From Isoetes taiwanensis (Eukaryota > Streptophyta > Lycopodiopsida > Isoetales > Isoetaceae), in contig JAJEKV010000006.1 of assembly GCA_021234155.1 (NCBI GenBank), positions 14,150,902-14,214,901 of the forward strand: a stretch of 64,000 nucleotides of DNA, written 5' to 3'. The first letter of the stretch is position 1. The number at the start of each line of letters is the position of its first letter. Of this stretch, positions 48,401-60,382 are shown in pieces. Position numbers and translations under genes: made by a program. The notes beneath the pieces are model-generated. The model did no database searches. It saw only the letters and a list, made by a program, of their open reading frames with translations, and was not told the origin of the DNA.

Positions 48401-50231
48401 CATATAGACCTTGAGTGGTATCACATCGTCTAGTTTTATGCTATTTTGTATTTAATCTATGCTCAATATTTTGGTCTCTATTGTACTTTCCTCTGCTCTC
48501 CCTCACATTTCACTTCACTTAGTTTGGTTGGTTCATTCCTCAAATTCTAGATTCGTTAAACCAGGAGTTTCAATCCTCATGAGGTAAATGTCAAATATCT
48601 TTATACCTTTGGTTCATTACGTTGCTTCTTAGTCTTATTTTACCAATAACATTTTTGAAGGATATTTTTTATACTTGCAAAAAAAAATATTTGCTACATA
48701 GCATGAGTTGTATAACAGTATTTCTAACCTATATACCTAAGTGAAAGAAAGGAACTCTTTACACATAAGGAAATAGGTCCATAAAATTTATATAAATTTA
48801 ATATTACTGCATATAATTTAAGTTTGGTTTGAGTGTTTGGCCTTTGGCTATTCCTAGCTGGAGTTAACATTTCTATTTTATTCTATTCTATACAAGATAG
48901 TTCCACTAGATATGTAGGGGTTAGTTATAGTGTAGTCCCCTAACATATCTAAAATTGAGAATGCTTGATAATAATTTCCATGACCTGGATATGGTGCCAG
49001 AATTACGAAGGCAGAATCTGGGGGGGAGTGGCTACTACCGTGATGCGATATTCTAAAACACCCAAACACCCACCTCTGGATTTACTAGTTATACCAGGAT
49101 TAGGCATTTCTATCTGATCGCTGGTTATCTTGCGAACTGGGGAGGCTGTCTTTGATTCTGTGCAGGTAACACCTCAAATACATGGTGGTTATCTAATGCA
49201 GCTGGAACGGGCTAGCTTGATATGAAGCACGAACGGGGTATGCATTCTGTGTGTGTGTGTATGTATGTATGTATCTTTGGTACAATGAAATGAATATTAG
49301 TCACTATGGTGGTAAATGAAGGAGTTTCATTTTGTATTCTAATCTCCATATAACCCTACTACTATATATAGCATATTAAATGATGGAAAAAGAGAAGACC
49401 ATTGAAGGCCTCCAAAGTGTGGATGGAGGCCTTCACATGCTACTCTCTACTCTTTGGCAAAAGTGGAGTGACCACTCAACCAAGGAAGAGTTCCTTGAAA
49501 GCATAGGAGAGTCCTTTTCATCTCATTTTGGGAATATTATGGAAGGAATGGGGAAAGGCATCTAAGAGGACCCACACCATGGACACAAAGTAATAAGGAC
49601 AAAGCTACGAGGTTGGGTTCACATGGATAATTGCATCACGACAAGTGGTGAAGTGTAGAATGCTATTGCCTCAAATTTATAATAAACATTGGACGTTACG
49701 AGTGTCAATTCCATGTAAATTAAGGATGCACCTGGATTCTCCACTTCCGAATTGCTTAAAATATAGCCGAAGGTCCGTCTCAATGGCCAAAATTTGGACG
49801 ATCCGAGCTTTGTTGTGCTTCGAATAGCGCAGGAATTAGTGCCATTTCCATAACACCATCCACCGCCCTGATCCGAGGCCCATAATATGAGAATAATGTA
49901 AAACGATCCCCTTTTTTTTGTGTAAGGACGTAAAACCAGTATTCATGCATTGATCACCTGTAGAAAAACGATCCAGTTGGGCGAGTCTGATTTTCTCCAG
50001 TAATACGCAGCCGGGCTCCCGTCTAAGCAAACTATAATATTTTTGCATGAACTCGTCGGTCACTAAACAAACAAACATAGATGAAAAAAACTAGGAGGAA
50101 GAAAAAAAATGTTTGTTACCAGCTTCCTGGCTCTCAACAAATGTTATGTTGACCCATGGATCCAAATCCGAGTGGGCTGAGTTCATAATCCAAAGCAACA
50201 ACACCACACAAGCGACCGCTCTCTTTTCCAT
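45487..50231 (-). CDS. Pectin acetylesterase (PAE/Notum family), 12 exons, 373 aa
   Basis: Twelve exons join in phase with GT-AG introns: 50231-50120, 50031-49958, 49867-49732, 47126-47035, 46956-46873, 46803-46679, 46606-46546, 46486-46433, 46353-46276, 46207-46141, 45812-45685, 45597-45487 (1122 bp including TAA). The protein has a signal peptide (about 1-21), [12 protein letters not shown] (38-49), GGGWCYGNG (63-71), [20 protein letters not shown] (108-127), nucleophile box GCSAGG (Ser173), HATYDTWQ (Asp269), SCFGHC (His323) and a C-terminal [10 protein letters not shown]. Enzymes of this family remove acetyl groups from pectin in the cell wall. Length is slightly below the usual 390-420. 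The block with CFFPQ in relatives reads QLFPQ here, and a preceding Cys-bearing segment is shortened, so one disulfide may be lost. Intron 3 is about 2.6 kb. The gene looks intact. Confidence 0.93.
47127..49731 (-). other. Large intron 3 of the pectin acetylesterase gene
   Basis: Donor GTGCATCC and acceptor CATGCAG bound a 2.6-kb intron, much longer than the others (about 70-330 bp). It holds A/T runs (around 47810-47960), a (TATG)n microsatellite at about 49250-49275 and short chance frames; no gene or complete element was recognised. Confidence 0.85.
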
Positions 50232-50553
50232 TTAGCTAGTTTCGGTTCTCACCTAGGGGCTTCCATTTATTATTTCAAAGGTTAATGCAACCCTATGGCT
50301 ATTCCTTCTTTAAAAAATACTATCTATCTATTTCACTTTCTCTTTGTCGGCCAACACGTCTTTTTGTGGCTAGAATATGCCAATTGGACTTACCCTAAAG
50401 TGAATGGAGGAAGGTCTATGAAAGCCGACTATGGTTTTTGTTGCATTGGCTCTCTTATCACGTACTTGATAAGCCATTAAATTGACAAGAATGATGGGGA
50501 AAGAGCACATTATTAGAGCCCAATGACTCTCCATATTAATACATTATAATATA

Positions 50554-51420
50554 CTAGTAACGGGTGCACGGCATTGCCGGGCATAAATACATTCTATAAC
50601 ACCTTGCACAGTTTGAAAGATGGTCAAGAGAGAAGTCCAAGAAAGCAGATAATGTCAAATTGGTTTGGCAATAGTGGTATTAATATTAGATATTGGAAAT
50701 TTTGAAAGCTGTATAAATATGAATTTGAATTAGCAAACATGGTGTTAAGTTGGAATAGGTATAGAGTGCAATCGAAGTTAGTCTTAAATTGTATAATAGA
50801 ATTATTTGTACACTTTGCATGATGTCTTCTTTGTTATTTTCTATGTCATGGTTGTTTGCAGCTATGTTTTGAATATGTAGTTTTCAGGGGATGAAGTTAC
50901 AATGGTAGAAATTAACATCACTGTACTGACAATTTGGGCAATTAAGACTTGAAATACACATGTTATTGGATTAGCTATCTATAAGTAAATAGCTCCTCTG
51001 TCTTGCTACAATGTACAGGCACTAAATAGTTGGCTCAACCTTTATAAGCAACTTGGTTTATAGTTGACTTTGAAATATGATGATCTCGATTGGGAATTGT
51101 TCGTTTTATATCCACAAATAGGAATTGCACACCATTGTGTTGAATTGATAAGGTTTCCACCGAATTAAGATGAAATGTTTGAATCAAGTTTGAATACTCA
51201 TGTCCTCTTATAATGTCTATCTACCAGGGTTGTAATTGAAGCTTTATATTGATAGTAATATTTAAAATATGATGATTTGTGCATTTAACCTGCTACAAAC
51301 ACAATCAAAACTAAAACATAAAACTTGGTTGCAGACCGTCCAACTTCTAGGCCAAATCTGGACCGCCCAATTTAGGGTGCAATGCATTACTTACTTACAC
51401 CAAAACCTTATAATATAAGA
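50554..51420 (-). mobile_element. Non-autonomous Helitron, 867 bp
   Basis: On the minus strand it begins TCTTATATTATAAGGTTTTG at 51420 after host A, and ends with a stem GCCCGGC/GCACGGC type hairpin (50566-50582, one mismatch) and CTAG at 50557-50554 before host T. The 5' end has the TCTTATATTATAAGG form common in plant Helitrons. No coding capacity. It lies about 320 bp upstream of the pectin acetylesterase start codon. Confidence 0.88.
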
Positions 51421-51855
51421 TAGAAGGACGACTTTGAGAAGTGATAGTTTCCTGATCACTAGACAATTTCGAATTGGATGATCTTTACCTTGTTGGAAAG
51501 CACTTGAAGCCTAGTATCCAGATTGGGCTTGTTTGTTCGTAGATTCCCTATGGTCTAAGAGGTTTAAGATCTTTAGCCATATCAACTGGTATAAGAGATG
51601 AGTTTCTTTCTTTGGAGCTTGTGGGCAATGGTTCCATATCTTACTCCGAGGAAATACTTTTCGAAGCATTTTTTAACTTTTATAGATGCAAGAAGCAACC
51701 TAAGGGTTTAGATATTGTGGCTTATAAGGTAAATAATACTTTACACCATTTTGATTTGAATGAAAGTGTTTTAAAATGGTTTCTTTTGAGGAGATATATT
51801 AGGAGGTTATTGTGACTGCAACACAATAACCAGATCCTAAATATACTTTTTAGAG

Positions 51856-52130
51856 ATGTCTCTGGACTGTCATTTGAGGACCTTCTGGCGAAGAGTGCTC
51901 AGAAGGCCAGTGCTGCCTATGGAAAACATCACTTCCAGGCAGTGGAGGCAATATCTGCACCAGCTCTATAATCCCGAGGGTGCACAGGCAACACTACCCT
52001 ATAGCAGGGCCCAGAGCTGGAAATCACAGAGGCAGAGGTAGCGCAGGGGTTGCAGCGAGTCCTTGTATCAAGGAGATTGGAAACCATTGCAAATCATAGG
52101 GTATTTGATTACAAATACAGTGCAACCAAT
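51856..52130 (+). mobile_element. Short LINE-like relic
   Basis: The frame encoding ENITSRQWRQYLHQLYNPEG, followed in another frame by EITEAEVAQGLQRVL, has the look of the region between endonuclease and RT in LINE ORF2 proteins. No other diagnostic motif is present. Confidence 0.35.
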
Positions 52131-52245
52131 GATTTCTAAGCGTATTTACACTGGTCTCGCGCTGGATATACGGGAGCTGTAGGATTGGCAAATCCGACGG
52201 CTACATTGGGTGTTGGGCGCGACGAGTGCGAATATCTAGCATTAT

Positions 52246-52390
52246 AACAGGGGGTTGCTTTTGTATTTTTGTACGTTTTTCCCTAAGGTTTTTATATGAT
52301 TTCTTGGTGTATTGTCGTGGATGTACTAATGCGTACATCTAGAGTGCGCATACGCATTTCTTATTTTTTATGGCACTTGCCAATGGTTTA
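52246..52390. repeat. Dispersed repeat, partner of 25672-25830
   Basis: Shares the phrases TTTTGTATTTTTGTACGTTTT and CTAGAGTGC with the first copy. See the entry at 25672. Confidence 0.7.
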
Positions 52391-53017
52391 ACCCCTTAAA
52401 AAAAAAAAACCCCGATTCATGGCATGCAAATCTCGAGAGGTTTTGCTTTAGGGTTCCACTCTTCCACTGGGGTATTTTAGGGTGCCCTTGATGTTTCGGC
52501 TGGAATAGCATGATGATCAACTTGATGTTTCGGCTGGAATAGCATGATGATCAATCAAAACGGCCACCTCCAGCGATGAACAAAATTGGAAGCCCCAAAT
52601 AGGGTTTTACGTGAGATTTCGAAGGAGTTTTTGCCAATGGTTATCGTGTTCGGGGTTTTAGGGGCAGAGAAGGCGGTCCAAAGAAACATCCTTTGGCTAA
52701 AAAATTTTTGTCTACGTTTACGTTTTGGCGACAATGAGAAGCCAAAGATTTTGTCTATGTTTCGCATCTCAAAGATCTCAACATCGACTCACCATTTCGC
52801 CGCCTTAGCATCGACTCACCATTTTAAGCAAGAGATTCAAATTTTCGCAATGTAAACACCTCTCGGACTAATCTCAACATTTTGCCAAAACAGATTCGGA
52901 CTCAACTTTCTTGTGCCCTCGTTTCTCGCTATAGCTCGGCATGCAGGCCCCCTTCTATAGCTCCAACAGGTATATTTGTTCTCATTCTGCATCTCATTTC
53001 TGCATCCCCTCTTTGGC

Positions 53018-56000
53018 GTTTCTGCTTTTCTTGGCTTCACATTGTTTCTTTTGCCCGATCTTTCTGATCTTTCTTTATGGGTTAGTTGGGCATCGAAAAA
53101 TAGTCATCGATTTCTTCTGCTGGCATCCATTCCGCACTATGTATCCTCCGCAAAGGAGCAGTCCCAAGATTCTACAAACAAAATCTTACATATAGCCGTA
53201 AAGACATTGTATGTGCTTTCAAATTCTCTTTGATGCATTACATATAGTACCTGACCCATCATCTTTAGCTTCTCGTAGAACTTGCAATGCCATCCGCTTG
53301 ACAAGAAGAGTGAGATGTAAAGTATTCTTAAAAAGTGCATTGGAGAATACAAGGTAAGATTTTTAAAGCGCCCGTGAAGATCACCCGTAAATTATTTAAT
53401 AGCCCAAGTGCATAAGTTAGAATCTATGGTAAGCAATATGCAAAGCAGAGCATTGCGCAAAGGCCTTCTATCTTCATGTGCCTAAGCCTTCAAAAGATGA
53501 TTCATAGCTTTAGTCACGACTATATATCATAAGCATCATCCCAATTTGATATTCATGTGTCTGAAGAAAAACCACCAATCCACTTGGAAAATCATAGCCT
53601 TTTAGAGGCAGAAAAAATACCTCCTGCAATATGCTGATGAAAGGGCACATGCATCATAATTGATGCTTCTCCCACGTTGAGTTCACAACTATTGCAACAT
53701 CTGAGATGTTCTTTTGTTTCTTTTCTATGTAAGATGTATGCTACCAAAAAAGTGACCTCCAAAACATTCAAAGGACTCTCTTGACAGAGAGCAATTTGTT
53801 AAAGTTATAATGAGTAGATGCTGAACAAACCAAGAGTCGTGGTGACTATCTAACCACACGAATGTGCTGCTTCAGTGTCTGCCCTAGGCCTAGGCCCTTG
53901 TTTAGTCAAGGATTAACTTTCATCCTCGATGTAAACACTTGCACAAATATTTGACATCAGCACATATCCTGCAGAATGGGAGGAATCAAACATTACTTCT
54001 GCTCAACACGATTACAATAGGTTATATGATCACCATGTCATTGGTTTTATTGTTACAGAGATGTATCTGCAAGCAAGTTCTAATTGTCTCAATCTGTAGA
54101 AGAAAAATAATGTATGTTCTTTACTGTTTGCAGGTGGTGCTATTAAATGACAGCATGGTTCTTCTGCGCACAAATATCCCCTCCTTTAATATTCCTAGGT
54201 AATACCATGTTTCTGCCTTGTCTCTCTGGCATCATCTTGTTCCTTAATTACTGCTCTAATGGAAAGGCAAAGTTAGCCTGTGAATTATCTTGCAGCATTT
54301 TAGTAAATGATTCACTCATCGTTTCCTTGCAAACTGACCACATGGCTTCCCATCACAATCTTAGCATTTAATGCTATTGAAATTTCTTTCTTTCTTGTCT
54401 TACAGTGGAAATGTAAGACATTGACTGACATGTGCTAATACTAAACATGCAGGAGCTAATGTGGTCACTTTCAACCAACTCACATCTCCAATTTCAGTCT
54501 TCTTCATTGGCATGATGTGGGTTCCAACGGTGGCCAAATGTTAGTTGATGGTATTTGCAAAAGGAGCATTACATCCAGATTCATCCAGATACAACTATCT
54601 TCTTTAGTGCACTCTCAAACAATACATGTTTGCCACATGGTATCATCGTCTTTAGTGTCTAAATGGTATGAATTGTTTTTTGTTTTTAGCATGAATGACC
54701 ATGAAGGACCATGTACATATATGTTTCAAATTACCTTTTGGAGTACTTTGGATTCGATGCTGCACATACATGTAAATATAACACATAAATGTAAATATAA
54801 CGAGATATATATGCTATGTTGTTTTACTATTGTGAATCCTTTGTTTTTGTCTTGATGTTATTGTGTTTTTTAGTAATTAATATTTAGGCCCATAAAGTTT
54901 ACCTATGCTTTCTTAGTTTCTGCTTTTCTTGGCTTCACATTGTTTCTTTTGCCCGATCTTTCTGATCTTTCTTTATGGGTTAGTTGGGCATCGAAAAATA
55001 GTCATCGATTTCTTCTGCTGGCATCCATTCCGCACTATGTATCCTCCGCAAAGGAGCAGTCCCAAGATTCTACAAACAAAATCTTACATATAGCCGTAAG
55101 ACATTGTATGTGCTTTCAAATTCTCTTTGATGCATTACATATAGTACCTGACCCATCATCTTTAGCTTCTCGTAGAACTTGCAATGCCATCTGTTTGACA
55201 GTAAGAGTGAGATGTAAAGTATTCTTAAAAAGTGCATTGGAGAATACAAGGTAAGATTTTTAAGCGTCTGGTGAAGATCACCCAGAAATTATTTAATAGC
55301 CTGAAGTGCATAAGTTAGAATCTATGGTAAGCAATATGCACGTGAGCATTAGCGCAAAAGGCCTTCTATCTTCATGTGCCTAAGCCTTCAAAAGATGATT
55401 CATAGCTTTAGTCACGACTATATATCATAAGCATCATCCCAATTTGATATTCATGTGTCTCAAGAAAAACCACCAATCCACTTGGAAAATCATAGCCTTT
55501 TAGAGGCGAAAAATACCTCCCCGCAATATGTTTGATGAAAGGGCACATGCATCATAATTGATGATGCTTCTCCCACGCTTGAGTTCACAACTATTGCAAC
55601 ATCTGAGATGTTCTTTTGTTTCTTTTCTATGTAAGATGTATGCTACCAAAAAAGTGACCTCCAAAACATTCAAAGGACTCTCTTGACAGAGAGCAATTTG
55701 TTAAAGTTATAATGAGTAGATGCTGAACAAACCAAGAGTCGTGGTGACTATCTAACCACACGAATGTGCTGCTTCAGTGTCTGCCCTAGGCCTAGGCCCT
55801 TGTTTAGTCAAGGATTAACTTTCATCCTCGATGTAAACACTTGCACAAATATTTGACATCAGCACATATCCTGCAGAATGGGAGGAATCAAACATTACTT
55901 CTGCTCAACACGATTACAATAGGTTATATGATCACCATGTCATTGGTTTTATTGTTACAGAGATGTATCTGCAAGCAAGTTCTAATTGTCTCAATCTGTA

Positions 56001-56826
56001 GAAGAAAAATAATGTATGTTCTTTACTGTTTGCAGGTGGTGCTATTAAATGACAGCATGGTTCTTCTCAAGACAAATATCCCTCCTTTAATATTCCTAGG
56101 TAATACCATGTTTTTCGCCTTGTCTCTCCGGCATCATCTTGTTCCTTAATTATCTTGCTCTAATGGAAAGGCAAAGTTAGCCTCGTGAGTTATCTTGCAA
56201 AGATTTTAGTAAATGATTCACTCATCGTTTCCTTGCAAACTGACCACATGGCTTCCCATCACAATCTTAGCATTTAATGCTATTGAAATTTCTTTCTTTC
56301 TTGTCTTACAGTGGAAATGTAAGACATTGACTGACATGTGCTATAATACTAAACATGCAGGAGCTAATGTGGTCACTTTCAACCAACTCACATCTCCAAT
56401 TTCAGTCTTCTTCATTGGCATGATGTGGGTTCCAACGGTGGCCAAATGTTAGTTGATGGTATTTGCAAAAGGAGCATTACATCCAGATTCATCCAGATAC
56501 AACTATCTTCTTTAGTGCACTCTCAAACAATACATGTTTGCCACATGGTATCATCGTCTTTAGTGTCTAAATGGTATGAATTGTTTTTTGTTTTTAGCAT
56601 GAATGACCATGAAGGACCATGTACATATATGTTTCAAATTACCTTTTGGAGTACTTTGGATTCGATGCTGCACATACATGTAAATATAACACATAAATGT
56701 AAATATAACGAGATATATATGCTATGTTGTTTTACTATTGTGAATCCTTTGTTTTTGTCTTGATGTTATTGTGTTTTTTAGTAATTAATATTTAGGCCCA
56801 TAAAGTTTACCTATGCTTTCTTAGTT
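53018..56826. repeat. 1.9-kb tandem duplication
   Basis: Unit 1 (53018-54915) and unit 2 (54916-56826) start at the same GTTTCTGCTTTTCTTGG and lie head to tail with an offset of about 1898 bp. They are nearly identical, with scattered 1-15 bp indels concentrated in the first half. Only GTT is shared at the junctions, so this looks like a direct segmental duplication rather than two LTRs. Confidence 0.93.
54919..56454 (+). pseudogene. Exon-like segments of an unrecognised gene, duplicated
   Basis: Each unit holds exon-like blocks with good borders: one ending KVFLKSALENTR before GTAAGA (53355 and 55251); one after TTTGCAG encoding VVLLNDSMVLL (54134 and 56036); and one after ATGCAG encoding GANVVTFNQLTSPISV and ending MMWVPTVAKC (54452-54541 and 56361-56452). 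In unit 1 an extra A breaks the first block; in unit 2 the block is open over 104 codons. In unit 2 a 1-bp loss shifts the second block. I do not recognise the family. It may be an old gene, or a transposon relic. Confidence 0.3.
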
Positions 56827-57345
56827 AGGGCCCCAAGGGCCCAAAAATTTTTTTAATATAACAATCAACACACAACTACCATTAACATTATTAACACAAA
56901 CCATTGCATTTAACACATTTAAATTCAAATCCCCCTTAAACCCCCTTTGGTTTGGGTGCATATTCACACGGGGGGTTACGTAGGGCAGCGAGAGCCCCAA
57001 AAAATTTATAATACATATACAAAATTAACACCATTAAGTATATTCTCTCAAACCTTATAGTATTTTGCAAACCTTAATATACAGTATACAAAAACTTGTA
57101 CATGCATACCCCACAAACGAGGATCGCTATGTACGGTCTTGATCTTGGAATAAAGGGCAAATATGCCCATCCGACAGCTCTCGTTGCCCGGAGTAACCCC
57201 CCGTGTGAATATGCACCCAAACCAAAGGGGGTTTAAGGGGGATTTGAATTTAAATGTGTTAAATGCAATGGTTTGTGTTAATAATGTTAAAAGGGGGTTT
57301 AAGGGGGAGCATAAAAATGAAATTTTTTGGGGGGGATTTTTTTTT
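56826..57345. repeat. Inverted pair of GGGCCC-ended repeats
   Basis: A forward copy (56826 to about 56995; GGGCCCCAAGGGCCC to GGCAGCGAGAGCC) and an inverted copy (about 57155-57345; GGGCAAATATGCC to the GGGGGTTTAAGGGGG region) face each other across about 160 bp of AT-rich DNA. Together they could fold into a stem of about 120 bp. A further forward copy is at 27943-28156. Confidence 0.8.
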
Positions 57346-58270
57346 TTGGGATGAATATGGTGGGATAGACCATAGTCCTATGCAACTGATGTCTCGAAGG
57401 AGCAGGATTACAAAAAACAAAAAGGATAGTCACCCTTCTAAAGCATTCAAGTCTTGCATATTCAAGAACATATTTGAACAAATAACATCTTTTGCGCCGT
57501 TGTGAAATAGATAATATGAACAAATATCCGACTTCCCAAAATTTAGGGAGGTCGTTAAAAAAAGAAATGTTTGCGGTGGTGGCATCAAATTCGCTGCTCT
57601 TTTAGCCTCTAGTTTTGATGTGCCTCTCTGTTATTTGGAGTAGCACAAAATATTTGATGGTTTCCACACGCAGAATGTATCCAACTTCAAGATGGAGGCC
57701 TCCACCTCTATTTTTGAATTGGAGGCCACCCTAATCTCTTGGTAGAGACCCATAGCTGGAGTGCGCACACCCCTGAAATGAGCTGACATGTGTACTTCCA
57801 GATCAGCAAACAAATTAGAGCCCTACAAGTATTATATGCCTGCTTCTTGAAATGTGGCATCCTTGCTATGGAGTAGTTGTTAAATTCCATTAGTATATTA
57901 GATATGCCTGAGGGCACCAATCCACAGCCATCTATATTATTAAAATTTCAAGCATTCAGGAACTTTGCATATCGGGTCCCAAACATTTTTAACTCAGCTT
58001 TGACGGAATTGGACAGATGTTGTTCTATAGTTTTTTTCTGAGGGTTCTAGGGGTTGCAGACAAAGCTAACCACCTATGCAGGACTCCGGATAAGGTTCAT
58101 TGAACATCTGTTTATATCTGACAGTGCCTCTAGGTTATTGAAAGATGGAGCAACCTATTGTTTGATTTTCGCCTTGATTCTGTTTGATTTTATCTATGCA
58201 TTGCTGCTTTGAGCTGTACATTTTTAATTTGCAAGCTCGAAACTCAACATACACGTCGTGTGAATTTGCA
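57346..58270. other. Intergenic; one Helitron-5'-end-like word
   Basis: No gene recognised. The word TCTATATTATTAAAATTTCA near 57934 resembles a plus-strand Helitron 5' end, but no matching plus-strand 3' hairpin with CTAG was found in the window. Confidence 0.45.
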
Positions 58271-58555
58271 GCATGTATCAAGCAGACCAGTTAGAAAAGA
58301 GGTACATTCTACTGCACCAAGAAGCGCCACATATTCATCATGATGCTATGGTAAGGATGTCGATATTAACAGTCACAGGTTATGCAGAGACGTTTTATGG
58401 TCACGTAGCACATTTTGGTTCAGAAGTTAGCAGACTGGATTTAGTAATGCCCTTGTTCTTCTTTAAAAGAAAATAAACACTTAGGTTTGCTCTAATACGG
58501 TTGTCAAACTGGCTTGCCCATAGATTATCTTTCATTTCCTTCAATATATGCCTTA

Positions 58556-59152
58556 TTGCGATACCTTATTTATGATGAAATCCTTCTGATCTTTAGTAGG
58601 ACTGCACACATACAGCGAGTTGACAAATATACAAACCTTACGGGGTCCATAGAAGCATGGCTGAATGGCAATAGAGCCAAACATCTTTACAATGTAAATT
58701 TGATCAGCACCACAAGTGTATAATCAGGTTATACAAATAAAATGTAGATGCAGCCATAAGATATCTACTAAATCATTTGAATGGGGAATCTCCAAGGGTC
58801 TAGCACAAATGGCAAATTGGCATCCAGAACTTTCATCTTTGTTTCACAATGATATGCCATGGGTTGATCTATAGCCTGGGATGCGCATCAAAGAAAATCT
58901 CCAGAGTCAGGTGGATACTCCCGTGGTGGAGGCCTTTGCGTTTGTGCATCAATATTTGCCAATGGGATCCCTTGTTGTGATACCTTATTTATAGTAAAAT
59001 CCTTCTGATCTTTAGTAGGACTGCGCACATACAGTGAGTTGACAAACATACAAACCTTATGGGGTCCATAGCAGCATGGCTGAATGGCAATAGAGCCAAA
59101 CATCTTATAATGTAAATTTGGTCAGCACCAAAAGTGTATAATCAGGTTATGA
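58556..59152 (-). repeat. Duplicated exon-like segment (copies 58556-58732 and 58976-59152)
   Basis: Two copies of about 175 bp lie 420 bp apart in the same orientation. On the minus strand each encodes FGSIAIQPC(F/C)YGP(R/H)KVC, then FVNSLYV, then SPTKDQKDF, and ends AATAAG before a GTATC(G/A)CA donor. The base changes leave the frame open in both, as if an exon had been duplicated. The family is not recognised. Confidence 0.45.
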
Positions 59153-59629
59153 CTATATCTGCACTTAAACTAAAACTACAGCTTCTACTGACCTGTAATA
59201 CACTAGAAAATGCCACCTAGAACATCTTACTTTGGAACATGCTGCATAAGTGAGCCTGCTACCAAATAAATAATGCAGTGCTTAAAGTAGCTATCTTTGT
59301 TGCATTTTTCTGGCTGTAAAGAATAGCCAAATGTGCTTCTTAGAAATATATTCAATGTCAGCAGCTCATCCTAACTAGTAACAGACTGTTGCAATAGTGC
59401 ATACAAAATTGGCTTCAAAAGTGGAAGCTCATTTCATACACAATTAAAGATTTTGCATGTTGTAAAAATGAGAATTAGCCCTTATCACTCTTCACAGGAC
59501 CTTAAGCTCAAAAGATCGATCTCTAAAACAACAAACGTTGAAACTTAGATTTTCTACCTGTTAAGCTGTGCACAAAACTCTCAGATGTATTCTCAGATAG
59601 GTCATATAATTTTCTTTAAACAATAGGGA

Positions 59630-59862
59630 GAAAAAACGACGGACCTTTTGAGCAGAAGTGCAACATCCCCTTCTGTGCTGCAGGATTGACCATGCACAGA
59701 CCCAGGGGGCAGAGGCATTGCTTTCTGAGGCCCACATAAATCCCCCTCTATCTGCACACCATGAAGCAAGCTCTGGAACTGAATGTCCACTGACCAAGCC
59801 ATGAAAATACACAAAACCCTGTTATTAGCACACATTTTCAGAACTGGTGGAGCAACATCCAT
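59630..59862 (-). CDS. Possible exon of an unrecognised minus-strand gene
   Basis: Open frame MDVAPPVLKMCANNRVLC through GVQIEGDLCGPQKAMPLPPG to EGDVALLLKR, then a possible GTCCGT donor. Together with the duplicated exon-like blocks at 58.5-59.15 kb it may mark one gene, but I could not link the segments by convincing splice sites nor name a family. Confidence 0.25.
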
Positions 59863-60382
59863 ATCCAAAACTTATGCATCAGGTCCAGATCTTAATGTTC
59901 TGTGGCTGGAAAATAGAATTAATGTTGCAAGAAAGACAGAACTACGAAGAATTGCATAAGCTAATACAAATGACCTTCCATCTGCTCTAAGCTATACAAT
60001 GCAACACAAACAGAGAGATCCCTAAATTCAAATCCTTCAAAAACTCCAAATCGATCCTATCAACGGGTAGCTTACATCGCTTCAATGTATTCGGCATCAC
60101 AACGGATAGCCAAATCCCATAGCGTGTCCAGATCGACACGCCATGCCAGAGTCACGACACACTTTTGTTGACCATAAAATTTTTAGCCTAATTCCCTAGG
60201 AAACATTCAATAAAGCAATACCGCACACCATACACGTTTCATTATTTGGAGACGGTATTAAAGAACTGGTCAATCTAAATTAGAGTTAATAAAGAACTCG
60301 TCATAAACTAAACTTCCACGTTTTTAGTTTTGTATTTGGAATTCAGTGGTCTGGCCTAAGATTTGACTGGTGTAGAATATGA

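Noticed and set aside
49380..49565. Independent plus-strand gene inside the pectin acetylesterase intron
   Set aside because: A 61-codon frame without recognisable domain or splice context; chance is the simpler explanation.
53018..56826. Pair of LTRs of a retrotransposon
   Set aside because: The two units are directly adjacent with no internal region, primer-binding site or TG...CA ends.
57934..57960. Complete plus-strand Helitron starting here
   Set aside because: The 5'-end-like word has no matching plus-strand hairpin plus CTAG anywhere downstream in the window.
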